Shown piece by piece: positions 52,868-62,173 of a stretch of 64,000 nucleotides of DNA. The notes under the pieces were generated by a model. The model was not told the DNA's origin and did no database searches. It was given only the letters and a program-made list of their open reading frames with translations. How positions within the stretch are numbered: position 1 is the stretch's first letter; each line of letters begins with the position of its first letter. Position numbers and translations under genes: made by a program. The stretch comes from Peribacillus folii (GTDB taxonomy: Bacteria > Bacillota > Bacilli > Bacillales > DSM-1321). The stretch covers positions 327,015-391,014 of the forward strand of contig NZ_JASJOM010000005.1 of the NCBI RefSeq assembly GCF_030271255.1. Reading direction: 5' to 3'.

Positions 52868-54253
52868 ATGATTTATGAAGAAACCTACCGTTACCTATTA
52901 AGAAATGTATCTTCCACCGAGTTCGATACGTGCTTATATGCCTTGCTTCATAGTGATTGGGATGGAGTGATCCAGAGCCCGCTGCATCGGATGGCACGCG
53001 GAGTCGGAACAACAGAAAAGTACTTAAAGCAGATCATCAAGAAATTCACTGCCTCTCAAGGGGTACATCAAAAGGTGTTCGTGCCTGTTCAACAAGACGG
53101 GGAACTTCTCTATAAGTTCAACCTGGGACCTGCGGGTATACTCGGCTTTGACAGGAAGATTGACCGCTATTGCAAGAAGTACCGTTTTTTTTACAGCGAT
53201 GCGTTTAAAGGCTTAAGCATACATGGCAAACGGCTGCTGCTGATGGCCGCTTTCCGGATGTCCGTTTCGAAGTCCGAGGAGGTATTGTTCGATTATAGTG
53301 AAATCGTTCCTGACGGCCGCTCACTCTTTACAAGAAAGCGTTTATTGGGGGCAATCGATGCAGTCCATGCTGCACTCGGACATGTGGTGACGATTGCGTT
53401 CGCTTGCCAGGCTTTTTCAAAGAAGGAGGTTCTTGTGTTCACATTCAACGAAGGGACATTGAAGCAGTATCTGGAAAACCGGGCGGAACGCACTTGGCTG
53501 CGAAAAACGATTTTCAACTCCGGCTTTCTTGGGGATATCAGTGATTCTGTATGCATGGAGCTGGAGAGGGTCGGCAAATATATTTACCGCTCCTTTCTGC
53601 AGGAGGCGGCATCATCAGGCATTTCCGCCGATATTCAACAGGAGCTGCTAACGCTGGCCCGTTTTGTCTATTCGCACTCGTTAAAGAAATTCGCCTATGC
53701 CCTCCCTGCCAATAAGCATTTACTGCTGGCCCCAAAACAAGCATCTGCCTATTTAAGTAAGATCATTTATAACGAAACCTTGGAGCAGATGGCCAAGTAT
53801 GCCCATCAGGCGGAGTCGATCAAGAGCTTGCTTGATCGCGGACCTTTTCATAGGGAAATCTCGGAGAAGGCTCTCGGCCGCAGGGTGAATGATCGGGAAG
53901 TGACAGACCATATCGAACCGATTCTTCATAAGCACCGCCAAGCGGATTTCATCCGCCGCGTGTTGAACGACTGGAGCGAGAAATGGCTCATTGCCCGTGT
54001 AAAGAAAGTGCCCGAAGCAGGAAAGGTCGCGGCGATCGCCGATAAGCAGCCCGCTTCGGACTATATGACAAGCATTAGAAACGATACATATAGCGAGTTG
54101 GACAAGCTAATGGCCCTAATCCGCAAGTACGGCAGCCACGCCATTGCCCCGGCTGTCCGATATGCGCCACTTGCAAATAAAAAGAAATCGCTTCAAGCTT
54201 TTTTCGCCATACAAAAAGAACGTCTCCCTTCTCACACCATACAGACAAGCTGA
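52868..54253 (+). CDS. hypothetical protein with N-terminal winged-helix-like segment
   Basis: A 461-residue, mostly helical, very basic protein. Residues 30-65 (SPLHRMARGVGTTEKYLKQI then IKKFTASQ) look like a winged helix, and residues 110-200 again resemble replication-initiator-like winged helices (SIHGKRLLLMAAFRMSVSKS). No transmembrane segment or catalytic motif. ATG 52868 with GGGGAGG upstream. Its 3' end is 45 bp from the 41-bp tandem array. Not recognised; a DNA-binding role is inferred only from fold impression, charge and position. Confidence 0.6.
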   Translation: MIYEETYRYLLRNVSSTEFDTCLYALLHSDWDGVIQSPLHRMARGVGTTEKYLKQIIKKFTASQGVHQKVFVPVQQDGELLYKFNLGPAGILGFDRKIDRYCKKYRFFYSDAFKGLSIHGKRLLLMAAFRMSVSKSEEVLFDYSEIVPDGRSLFTRKRLLGAIDAVHAALGHVVTIAFACQAFSKKEVLVFTFNEGTLKQYLENRAERTWLRKTIFNSGFLGDISDSVCMELERVGKYIYRSFLQEAASSGISADIQQELLTLARFVYSHSLKKFAYALPANKHLLLAPKQASAYLSKIIYNETLEQMAKYAHQAESIKSLLDRGPFHREISEKALGRRVNDREVTDHIEPILHKHRQADFIRRVLNDWSEKWLIARVKKVPEAGKVAAIADKQPASDYMTSIRNDTYSELDKLMALIRKYGSHAIAPAVRYAPLANKKKSLQAFFAIQKERLPSHTIQTS

Positions 54254-54297
54254 CACGCACTAAAATTGCCATGAGCCAGCTTAATCGCGTGTTTGAT

Positions 54298-55116
54298 CGA
54301 TATATTCTGTTTTTCGCCGATATAATCGGGCATTTGATCGATATATTCTGTTTTTCGCAGATATAATGGCGAGTTTGGGCGATATATTCTTTTTTTCGCA
54401 GATATAATGCCGAGTTTGCGCGATATATTCTATTTTTCGCAGATATAATGCCGAGTTTGAGCGATATATTCTGTTTTTCGCAGATATAATCGGGAGTTTG
54501 ATCGATATATTTTACTTTCGCAGATATAACTCGGCTTTTGGGCGATATATTCTTTTTTTCGCAGATATAATGCCGAGTTTGCGCGATATATTCTATTTTT
54601 CGCAGATATAATGCCGAGTTTGCGTGATATATTCTTTTTTTCGCAGATATAATGCCGAGTTTGGGCGATTTATTCTGTTTTTCGCAGATATAATGCCGAG
54701 TTTGCGCGATATATTCTATTTTTCGCAGATATAATGGCGAGTTTGATCGATATATGCTTTTTTTCGCAGATATAACTCGGCATTTGGGCGATATATTCTG
54801 TTTTTCGCAGATATAATCGGGTGTTTGATCGATATATTCTATTTTTCGCAGATATAATGCCGAGTTTGCGTGATATATTCTGTTTTTCGCAGATATAATG
54901 CCGAGTTTGAGCGATATATTCTGTTTTTCGCAGATATAATGCCGAGTTTGGGCGATATATTCTTTTTTTCGCAGATATAATGCCGAGTTTGCGCGATATA
55001 TTCTATTTTTCGCAGATATAATGCCGAGTTTGCGTGATATATTCTGTTTTTCGCAGATATAATGCCGAGTTTGCGCGATATATGCTTTATATTCGCGACT
55101 CTCATCTATATTTTTT
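54298..55116. repeat. tandem array, about 20 units of 41 bp
   Basis: Units start (CGATATAT) at 54298, 54339, 54380, 54421, 54462, 54503, 54543, 54584, 54625, 54666, 54707, 54748, 54789, 54830, 54871, 54912, 54953, 54994, 55035 and 55076; nearly all steps are 41 bp. Each unit holds two related half-units, GCGATATATTCTGTTTTTC and GCAGATATAATGCCGAGTTT, about 20.5 bp each. The last unit decays near 55110. There are no spacers, so it is not CRISPR. The period is close to four DNA turns. Confidence 0.95.
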
Positions 55117-55320
55117 TCTCAGATAGAATCGCGACTAGCGTCTCTTTTTTTTTGCCTTTTTTATGGTCTGTGGATAGCGGAGGTGTGCGTGTGGAATGGT
55201 GATGGTTCTCTGTGATTTCAGTCAGTGGATCGGTTCGTTGCGTGGATGTCTTTGTGGATTGTGCAATCGGGTTCCTGACAGACGCTGAAGGCAAGCTTCA
55301 AAACGTGATATAGCAATGGG

Positions 55321-55419
55321 ATGGATGCCCGGGTTATCCAAGGGTCTAAAGAAAAAGTCTATACGAACGATCTAAAAAAGGGCTTGATCATCAGTATCAC
55401 TAAGGAAATGAAGCAGTGA
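55321..55419 (+). pseudogene. C-terminal fragment of an unknown gene
   Basis: A 32-residue frame starting MDARVIQGSKEKVYTNDLKK and ending ITKEMKQ; no RBS, stop codon upstream in frame. It looks like the end of a larger protein. Bases 55117-55320 show nothing else. Confidence 0.35.
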
Positions 55420-55447
55420 AAAAGGCCACCCTCAATATGGATAGCCT
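55419..55447 (-). terminator. terminator of quinone oxidoreductase gene
   Basis: Imperfect stem AAGGCTATCC/GGTGGCCTT with TTTTTC on the minus strand, just 3' of the gene ending at 55456. Confidence 0.6.
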
Positions 55448-55455
55448 TCTACACA

Positions 55456-56421
55456 TTATGGTATCAATAATATTTTGCCCGTGCTTTTCCGGCTTTCCAG
55501 CAGTGTATGTGCTTCCGCCCCATTTTCCAATGGAAAAAGAGTCGGCTCATCCACGAGGATTTGCCCGGACATGATCCATTCAAACAGCTCTGCCGTTCTT
55601 CTTTTCCGTTCTTCATGGGTAGTCAATACATTCCAAAGATCGCCGCCTATCAGGGCTTTGGAGGTATCCATCAGCATCCTCGGATCGATTTTTTCGGGAT
55701 CGCCGCCTGCCATTCCAAAGAAAACGACCGTTCCGCCGGTCTTCGTGGCCTCGAAACTATTCAGCAAGGTTTGACCGACAGATTCGTATACGACATCCAC
55801 ACCCGCGCCAGCGGTTGCCTCCTTAACCGATTTCACCCAGTCCGAGCCGTAGAGGAATACATGATTCGCACCTGCTTTTTTGGCGACAGCCGCTTTATCA
55901 TCCGATGATGTCAAGCCAATGACCTGACCGCCCTTCATCCTGATCATTTGCGTCAATAATTGACCGACCCCGCCTGCAGCAGCGTGGACCAATACGGTTT
56001 CACCCTGTTTTACCGGATGGCTGTCATCGGTTAAATATTGGGCCGTCAAGCCTTGCAGTAAAACCGCTGCTGCCGTTTCGAAGGAAATGCCATCTGGCAG
56101 CGGCAGCAATTTGTCGGCTGTAACGGATACCAGCTCAGCATTCGCATGGGGAACATCCGCAAACCCGACACGATCGCCCACCTTCACATGCTGGACATCC
56201 TCCCCAACATATTCGACGACACCCGCGCCCTCATAACCTAAAATGAAGGGAGGCTCACCAACCAAATGGTAATTGCCTTTCCTTCTATATACATCGGCAA
56301 AATTCAAGCCGATTGCTTTCATTCGAACGATCACTGTCGATTTGGCACGTGCAGGCTCCTCGATTTCCCTAACGGAAAGGACTTCCGGGCCGCCAAATTC
56401 GTCAAAAACAAGTGCTTTCAT
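55456..56421 (-). CDS. NAD(P)H:quinone oxidoreductase (zinc-free MDR family)
   Basis: A 321-residue medium-chain dehydrogenase/reductase of the Qor type. GLNFADVYRRKGNY and LGYEGAGVVEYVGEDV in the N-terminal GroES-like domain; VLLQGLTAQYL and the NADPH-binding VLVHAAAGGVGQLLTQM in the Rossmann domain. The catalytic zinc Cys/His are absent. It reduces quinones or enones with NADPH. ATG 56421 is preferred over TTG 56424. Confidence 0.88.
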   Translation of the reverse strand: MKALVFDEFGGPEVLSVREIEEPARAKSTVIVRMKAIGLNFADVYRRKGNYHLVGEPPFILGYEGAGVVEYVGEDVQHVKVGDRVGFADVPHANAELVSVTADKLLPLPDGISFETAAAVLLQGLTAQYLTDDSHPVKQGETVLVHAAAGGVGQLLTQMIRMKGGQVIGLTSSDDKAAVAKKAGANHVFLYGSDWVKSVKEATAGAGVDVVYESVGQTLLNSFEATKTGGTVVFFGMAGGDPEKIDPRMLMDTSKALIGGDLWNVLTTHEERKRRTAELFEWIMSGQILVDEPTLFPLENGAEAHTLLESRKSTGKILLIP

Positions 56422-56560
56422 CAATCTGTCTCCCTTCTAAGGTTCTTCATTCTTTAAGATATAGGAAGCACCCTTTAATGGCAAGAAGGATGATACTGAT
56501 TTCTTCTTTTCCTCTGGCATGCTCATCGATATCCCATCTCACAGGCATAGCCATCCGTTT

Positions 56561-57676
56561 TCACTTTTTATAGTTCCTTGTATGTTCCACTATGATATTC
56601 ACGTCAATCTTGTCAATTGACTCAAGTGAGAGTTCTTTAAGCTCGTGTATATCCCAGTCATCGTTACTGAAGCGATACGCTTTTTCAGCTAAATTATATG
56701 GATCGGTGTTTATCTCCAGTCCTTTTTTGAATGTATTCTTCACCTCTTCCTTCACTTGATGTGCTAGGATTTTTTTTACTTTTTCCACAGATACATGTTT
56801 GTAATTTTCTTCTATGGTCATCGGCACATCCACCGTGATCCGGTATCTGGGGAATGAGCCACTTACGACATCGATATGAAAGCTCGGCTGCGTTACTTGA
56901 ACGGACACTTTATTAGCTCCCGAAGAAAGATATAGTTTCTTCACATCACGATTAACCCAATTTAAACCTTTAAGTTCCTCGATGTTCATCCACCCTTTTA
57001 TCTGTTTGCCCGTTAAGAAAAAACCTCCGTTTATATCTACGATTTTCTTCGGTTTCTTCCCTTCCTTCCAGACTTTTTCGTTTACGTGCAAGGTAGGGAT
57101 CAAAATCGTGCCAACTGGCTCCTTATATCTCTGGATCAAATTCTGGTAGGTAATAACGGGAATGTAGGAGTTATTAGCCAATACTTCCTTCGGATCGAAA
57201 ACTAACGTATAGATAGGAGATTTATTGAAAAATCCGTTTACGGTCATGGCTTGTCTGAGATTTTCCTTTACACCGAATATCCAGGTATTGTACCTGATCA
57301 GCTCAGTACGTCCTGCATAATCCAAAAATTCACCAAGGTGGTTCTCCAATATCGCGGGGGTAATGTAAATGGAGCTAATTTGCCCAAAAAATAAAGGGCT
57401 AAATGATGCTTTCTGGATATCATCAAACGCTTCATCTATGGTCTCACCCGTTCCCTTTCCCAATAACACGGGAGGTGCCTCGGGCAAAAGCGCATTTCCT
57501 TCCTGCTTGGCTATATTCGAAAAGCTTAACGCTTGAAAAAAAATGATATATTTCCCTTCTTGAAAATCTATTCCCAGTGCTGCAATATACACTTGGTCTT
57601 GTATCTCTTTTATCCCCCAACATCCAGATAAGGGTGCTACGAATAAACACAATGCAAGAATCATGATTTTCCTCAT
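56561..57676 (-). CDS. spore germination protein, Ger(x)C family
   Basis: A 371-residue lipoprotein (LSGC, Cys19) of the GerAC/GerKC family: CWGIKEIQDQVYIAALGIDF start, DGGFFLTG-like middle (INGGFFLTGKQIKGWMN) and helical C-terminal Ger(x)C domain. Anchored to the outer face of the spore inner membrane as the C subunit of a nutrient germinant receptor. Last gene of the B-A-C operon; its RBS AAGGAG lies in the end of the A gene. Confidence 0.93.
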   Translation of the reverse strand: MRKIMILALCLFVAPLSGCWGIKEIQDQVYIAALGIDFQEGKYIIFFQALSFSNIAKQEGNALLPEAPPVLLGKGTGETIDEAFDDIQKASFSPLFFGQISSIYITPAILENHLGEFLDYAGRTELIRYNTWIFGVKENLRQAMTVNGFFNKSPIYTLVFDPKEVLANNSYIPVITYQNLIQRYKEPVGTILIPTLHVNEKVWKEGKKPKKIVDINGGFFLTGKQIKGWMNIEELKGLNWVNRDVKKLYLSSGANKVSVQVTQPSFHIDVVSGSFPRYRITVDVPMTIEENYKHVSVEKVKKILAHQVKEEVKNTFKKGLEINTDPYNLAEKAYRFSNDDWDIHELKELSLESIDKIDVNIIVEHTRNYKK

Positions 57677-57681
57677 CCTAT

Positions 57682-59154
57682 CTACTCCTTTTTCCGATCT
57701 GAATCAGTAGGGGAATAGGCTTGAAAACGGGTTTTAATATATTTGTACGGTATTTTCAAAATCGTTTTAAGTAAATCTCCTCGATTTAGCTCCTGTAAGG
57801 TGCTTAAATATGGATGTCCGAAGCTTTCCAATCTCGCCAAGGCAATGAAGATGGTAAACAACCCTATAAAGAACCCGAATATCCCGAGTATTGATGATAG
57901 CAATAATATGTAAAACCGGATCAGCAATGCATTTCCCGATAAGCTTTGATTGACTAAGGTATAACTGGAAATAACGGTAATGGCCCCGACCACGAGGGTG
58001 GATGGAGAAGTCAGGCCGGCCCGAATGGCGGCATCCCCGATGATCAACCCGCCCAGCACGGCGACGGTTTGCCCAACGGATTTAGGTAAGCGAATCCCAG
58101 CTTCCTTAAACAGCTCGAAGAAAACCAGCATGATGAATAATTCTATGGGCCCCGCAATAGGCAATCCATTCCTGGAGATAGACACCGTCGCCATCAAGGG
58201 AAATGGCAGGTAATCAAACTGATATGAGGTAAGCGCTGTCCAAAAGCCCGGTAGGAAAATGGTAGTAAGCAAGGCTAAGATCCTTAATATCCGCTCAGTG
58301 CTCACGTACCAAAAACTCGCTTGATTATCCTCAGGTGATTTCAGGAGATAGGTTAGATTGACCGGTCCGATTAAGCAACTTGGACTCCCATCCACTAAAA
58401 TCGCAAATCGGCCCTGATTAAGTGATTGAACGACATGATCAGGTCTTCCGGTATAATCGATCAAAGGAAATAGAGAGAATCTTTGATCATATAGAAGCTC
58501 CTCTATTTGATAACTGCTTGAAACGAGATCAACTTGTATGGAACTTAGCCTGGATTGAATGTTGCTCAAAATATCCGGATTGATTACATCCTCCATATAA
58601 AGAAGGGTCACATCCGTATTGCTTCGAGTCCCCATCGTCATGCTCTGGCTCACTAACGCCGTCGTTTTCAACCGTTGCCGGATAAGTGCCATGTTTATTT
58701 CGCTGCTTTCTACAAATCCATCCCGGGGCCCTCTAATCGAAACTTCCATATTTGACTCATCGACGGCTCTCTGGGGCATTTTGGCTACATTAATGGAAAA
58801 CAGCTTCTCCGTTCGACAAACAAATAAAAGAAGTTGACCGGAAAAAAGGTCCGTAGCCAGATCTTCCTTTATACGTGGAGATCGGTTGATTTCACTAACG
58901 TCCAGTAACTGATGAAGATTTTTCAGTTCAAGCAATTTTCCTTCCTTTAAAAGCCCGCCCACGGCCGGTAATACGAAGTCATATATTAATAAGCTATCGA
59001 CCATTCCACTAGCGTATATCAGTAATACCTCTTGACTCATCACATCCTCATAGTCAAAAGCTTTGCAATTGATTTGAACGTCAGCATGTGCTTCGAAATG
59101 TTGATACAATCCTTCTTTTGTCAGCAAGTTATGAGGGGCAGGTTCATTTGCCAT
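57682..59154 (-). CDS. spore germination protein, GerA family (receptor A subunit)
   Basis: A 490-residue A subunit. The soluble N-domain is followed by the conserved ISRNGLPIAGPIELFIMLVF, FELFKEAGIRLPKSVGQTVA and GDAAIRAGLTSPSTLVVGA membrane region. It pairs with the B subunit for germinant sensing and ion release. ATG 59154 with AGGTGA nine bases upstream. Full length, in contrast to the decayed paralogue at 5782-6544. Confidence 0.94.
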   Translation of the reverse strand: MANEPAPHNLLTKEGLYQHFEAHADVQINCKAFDYEDVMSQEVLLIYASGMVDSLLIYDFVLPAVGGLLKEGKLLELKNLHQLLDVSEINRSPRIKEDLATDLFSGQLLLFVCRTEKLFSINVAKMPQRAVDESNMEVSIRGPRDGFVESSEINMALIRQRLKTTALVSQSMTMGTRSNTDVTLLYMEDVINPDILSNIQSRLSSIQVDLVSSSYQIEELLYDQRFSLFPLIDYTGRPDHVVQSLNQGRFAILVDGSPSCLIGPVNLTYLLKSPEDNQASFWYVSTERILRILALLTTIFLPGFWTALTSYQFDYLPFPLMATVSISRNGLPIAGPIELFIMLVFFELFKEAGIRLPKSVGQTVAVLGGLIIGDAAIRAGLTSPSTLVVGAITVISSYTLVNQSLSGNALLIRFYILLLSSILGIFGFFIGLFTIFIALARLESFGHPYLSTLQELNRGDLLKTILKIPYKYIKTRFQAYSPTDSDRKKE

Positions 59155-59164
59155 ATGATAAGTT

Positions 59165-60226
59165 TCACCTACTTTTTAGTTTTACTAGAAGAAGACTTAC
59201 AACGAGAAAGGTAAGTAACAATAGGCTCACTAGCGGATAGTAGATATTATATAAGAAAGAAAAAAACTGATCGGATTGCCAATTAATGAGGACGCCTATC
59301 CCCAATAGGCTATATATGATGAGTAATGACCATTTTTTTTTTCCGATTCCATTGATTTCGTTAGCTATGATTACCAACAAGCTGATCCGAATCATAGCAC
59401 CGGCCGACCATTGGAAAATGGAAATGTAATCCACACGGGTAATATACCTCCCGATCGTTAAAAGCTTCCACTCTTCATAGGCTGGATTGTTCATCATTGA
59501 AGCTTCTTCCGGTCCAAACTCAGCTATGGCTGCAGCCAGGGGACCTAATGTGAGTATTAATAAGGAAACTAGTGTTAGCGTAATCCCCTTAAACGAAAAA
59601 GGACGCTTTGTATACCCTTGGAGAAGCAGCAGATATAGACTTTCACCAAACGCTGCGCACACATAGATCATTCCTTTCAATGAAGGTTTGATCCCTTGCT
59701 CGAATACTGGAAATAACAAGGTATAATCTTTCTTTGGTGTATTGGTGACGCCTATAAAAATGCCAAACAAACAGACTAACAGAAAAAGCAGCGGGCCTAG
59801 GTAGGCGATCGATTTCACTCCTTTAAACGAAGCATAACAACACATACCCGTGAAGGTGAAGATAATCACGAAATTAGGCACCTCGGATGCATAATTATCT
59901 TTTGCCCAAAATAATGTATATTTCATGGTGACAAACGCCTCGGAGAACATGATCAGTCCCAATAAGGCAGCTGAAATTTTCACTACTGGCGGTGAATAGT
60001 GATTATGTAAAAACGTCAATAAAGACTTTTGTTTAAGTGAGCGGGAGATATAATAAAGAATGATTCCTATTAGAACGATAGGGATTATACTGAACAGGAC
60101 ACTGACCCAGGCGTCCCTCCCGGCTGCCGTTAGAATATTCGGCAAGATCAATACATGTAACATGAAGCCCGTCGACATGATCATCAGTATATAGACATGG
60201 GCAGATTTAAGCTTTACGTTTGTCAT
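59165..60226 (-). CDS. spore germination protein, GerB family (receptor B subunit)
   Basis: A 353-residue permease-like B subunit (spore germination family of the APC superfamily) with ten membrane helices, including GRDAWVSVLFSIIPIVLIGI. It probably binds the germinant. ATG 60226 with GAGG six bases upstream; the gap to the A gene is 10 bp. In this operon the B gene comes first (B-A-C), unlike gerA (A-B-C) and gerK (A-C-B). Confidence 0.92.
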   Translation of the reverse strand: MTNVKLKSAHVYILMIMSTGFMLHVLILPNILTAAGRDAWVSVLFSIIPIVLIGIILYYISRSLKQKSLLTFLHNHYSPPVVKISAALLGLIMFSEAFVTMKYTLFWAKDNYASEVPNFVIIFTFTGMCCYASFKGVKSIAYLGPLLFLLVCLFGIFIGVTNTPKKDYTLLFPVFEQGIKPSLKGMIYVCAAFGESLYLLLLQGYTKRPFSFKGITLTLVSLLILTLGPLAAAIAEFGPEEASMMNNPAYEEWKLLTIGRYITRVDYISIFQWSAGAMIRISLLVIIANEINGIGKKKWSLLIIYSLLGIGVLINWQSDQFFSFLYNIYYPLVSLLLLTFLVVSLLLVKLKSR

Positions 60227-60287
60227 AAGCATCCTCAAGAGTTTTTATTTATTTTGCTTTTTTCTTAAGATTCTATACTTCAGCTAC

Positions 60288-60330
60288 TAAAAAATACCGC
60301 CATGCCTGAAGCTAGGCAAAGGCGGTAAAA
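60288..60330 (-). terminator. terminator of small basic protein gene
   Basis: ACCGCC (60296-60301) pairs with GGCGGT (60321-60326), with an inner GCCT/AGGC stem, followed on the minus strand by ATTTTTTAG. Confidence 0.85.
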
Positions 60331-60341
60331 AGATGATCCAA

Positions 60342-60488
60342 TCAATCGGTATGGTGGCCGGGGCCGTTCTTCCGTTTATTCGCCGTATATTCCTTGCCGT
60401 GAGCCTCGTGCTCAGCAATGATGCCCTCTTCCGGAATGTGGTTATTTTTTTTCGGTGAATTGACGCGGTTACGATGTTTTTTTCCCAT
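60342..60488 (-). CDS. small basic hydrophilic protein, possibly spore-associated
   Basis: A 48-residue protein starting MGKKHRNRVNSPKKNNHIPE and ending GPGHHTD, rich in Lys, His, Asn and Gly. ATG 60488 has AGGGGGG at good spacing. It resembles minor small acid-soluble spore proteins in size and composition, but I cannot match a named family. Own terminator; upstream of the ger operon on the same strand. Confidence 0.6.
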   Translation of the reverse strand: MGKKHRNRVNSPKKNNHIPEEGIIAEHEAHGKEYTANKRKNGPGHHTD

Positions 60489-60647
60489 GATGCATCCCCC
60501 CTTCATCCAGCTTTTTGATTCATCGCCATCTTGCTTAGCTTGTCCGATAAACATTAAAAATACCTCTGAAATGGGCATTTCATAATAAAGGAAAAACCTT
60601 GGCCGAAGCCGAATATGATAAGCATGGCTGCATGATGGAGGGATTGG

Positions 60648-61175
60648 ATGTTTCCGGTATTGAACACAGAAAGGTTACGGTTAAGGGAAATTCATATAGG
60701 GGACGCGGAGGCCCTTTTCCGGTTTTTATCGAATGACGAGGTCACCCGTTTTTATGGTCAAGATTCATTGCTTGATGTCCAGGAGGCAAAGGATATCGTG
60801 GCGGCGTTTGCGCAGGGCTACCTTGAAAACCGGGCCATCCGTTGGGGAATTGAGCGAAGTGATACGAAGGAATTGATCGGTACCATCGGCTTTCACGCAT
60901 ATAGCCCGAAATATAGGCGCGCTGAGATCGGCTATGAACTCGATCCGGCACATTGGCACATGGGATTTGCTTCGGAAGCACTCAAGGAAGTCATGGCATA
61001 TGGTTTCAGAAATTTAGCTTTAACCCGTATTGGCGCGGTCGTTTTTCTGGAAAACCGGCCATCATCCGAATTATTGATCAAGCACGGCTTCATCCAGGAA
61101 GGAATTTTACGGAGCTATATTTATCAGAACGGCATCCCTCATGACACCTTTGTCTATTCCTTGCTGAATTCATGA
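60648..61175 (+). CDS. GNAT N-acetyltransferase (RimJ/RimL type)
   Basis: A 175-residue acetyltransferase of the Acetyltransf_3 group: NTERLRLREIHIGDAEALFR at the start, GTIGFHAYSPKYRRAEIGYE, and HWHMGFASEALKEVMAYGF for acetyl-CoA binding. The usual Q/RxxGxG/A loop is HMGFA. It may acetylate a protein N-terminus or an amine. ATG 60648 with GGAGG. Confidence 0.88.
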   Translation: MFPVLNTERLRLREIHIGDAEALFRFLSNDEVTRFYGQDSLLDVQEAKDIVAAFAQGYLENRAIRWGIERSDTKELIGTIGFHAYSPKYRRAEIGYELDPAHWHMGFASEALKEVMAYGFRNLALTRIGAVVFLENRPSSELLIKHGFIQEGILRSYIYQNGIPHDTFVYSLLNS

Positions 61176-61231
61176 GTCCCTGCCTTGTGCCGGTGGGGCC
61201 TTTTTCCTTCGATTCGGTAAAAAAATAACGA

Positions 61232-61259
61232 CAAAAAAAGCCACCAACTCTTGGCGGCT
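61232..61259 (-). terminator. terminator of RsbR paralogue
   Basis: AGCCGCC/GGTGGCT stem with TTTTTTTG on the minus strand. Confidence 0.85.
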
Positions 61260-61272
61260 CGAAACCTACTCA

Positions 61273-62100
61273 TTAGCTTACTACAAGATAGTCCTTCAAT
61301 GCCTGCTGCAGCGTCAGCTTTGTCTCTGCTTTACTCTCCAGATCCAACCCTGCACGGACCATTTTGACAACCACCTCGGGGCGCAGTCCGGTCATCACCG
61401 CTTTACAGCCCATCATCGCCGTTCCTTCGAGAATATTCAATAAACGGTTCATGATCTCGACATCCAGCTCGATGATACCCGATAAGTCCAGAATTAATGT
61501 TTGTAAGCTTGAATTACTTATTTCCATCAGTACTTTTTCTTCGATTGTCCGGATGCGCGAATCATCGATTGCACCGATTAATGGAAGGACACAGGTGATC
61601 GCCGTAACGGGAATGATCGGTACGGAAAGATTCTCCACGAGATTTCGCTGCGCCTGGATCAATTTGTCTTTATAATCGGAATAACTGACGAAGAAGGATT
61701 TCAGGAAGACGTCCACCTTTTCGTTCACTTTCTTCTCCAATTCAAAAAACGTGAACGCATCGCTTACAACATCTTTCGTGTGCTCATATTTATAAAAGAA
61801 GGTCCAAAGCGTCCTCCTGATGGCCTGGATCCATTCCAGCTTGAATGAAAGCGTCAAGGAGTGGGTGGCCCACAGTTTCCCTTCTTGTTCTGCAAAGGCA
61901 ATCAATTCCGCTTCATTCTGCTCCACGATGAAGCGGATGAGCTTATGGGCATTATTCACCAGATCAACATTTCCCACCAGCAGGATTTCTTCGATTTTCT
62001 CCCTGACATTGACCGCTTTTGACAAAAGATAGTTATCAAATTCACTTTTGTTCTGTAAAAGGAATTCCATAATTTCTTCTTCCTTATACACAAAACTCAC
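61273..62100 (-). CDS. RsbR-family stressosome protein (STAS domain)
   Basis: A 275-residue RsbR paralogue: N-terminal non-heme globin-like sensor domain (1-150) and C-terminal STAS domain (160-270; VPIIPVTAITCVLPLIGAID, LQTLILDLSGIIELDVEIMN, GCKAVMTGLRPEVV). The Thr before CVLPL matches the region phosphorylated by RsbT; the second site region has LSGI where Thr is common. It would join the stressosome that controls sigma-B or a similar output. Start GTG 62100 with GGAG. No rsbS/rsbT genes nearby. Confidence 0.88.
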   Translation of the reverse strand: MSFVYKEEEIMEFLLQNKSEFDNYLLSKAVNVREKIEEILLVGNVDLVNNAHKLIRFIVEQNEAELIAFAEQEGKLWATHSLTLSFKLEWIQAIRRTLWTFFYKYEHTKDVVSDAFTFFELEKKVNEKVDVFLKSFFVSYSDYKDKLIQAQRNLVENLSVPIIPVTAITCVLPLIGAIDDSRIRTIEEKVLMEISNSSLQTLILDLSGIIELDVEIMNRLLNILEGTAMMGCKAVMTGLRPEVVVKMVRAGLDLESKAETKLTLQQALKDYLVVS

Positions 62101-62173
62101 GATTCTCCACTCCCTTTTGTTGTGACCCTTGTTTGTGATTTTTGTTACTGTTTACATTCTCTATTGGCGGCGC

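Noticed and set aside
54839..55105. Open minus-strand frame of 88 residues in the array
   Set aside because: It arises because the repeat has no stop in this frame; since 41 is not a multiple of three it simply runs through all frames in turn. No RBS.
54298..55116. Possible CRISPR array
   Set aside because: The 41-bp units are contiguous with no variable spacers, and no cas genes are present.
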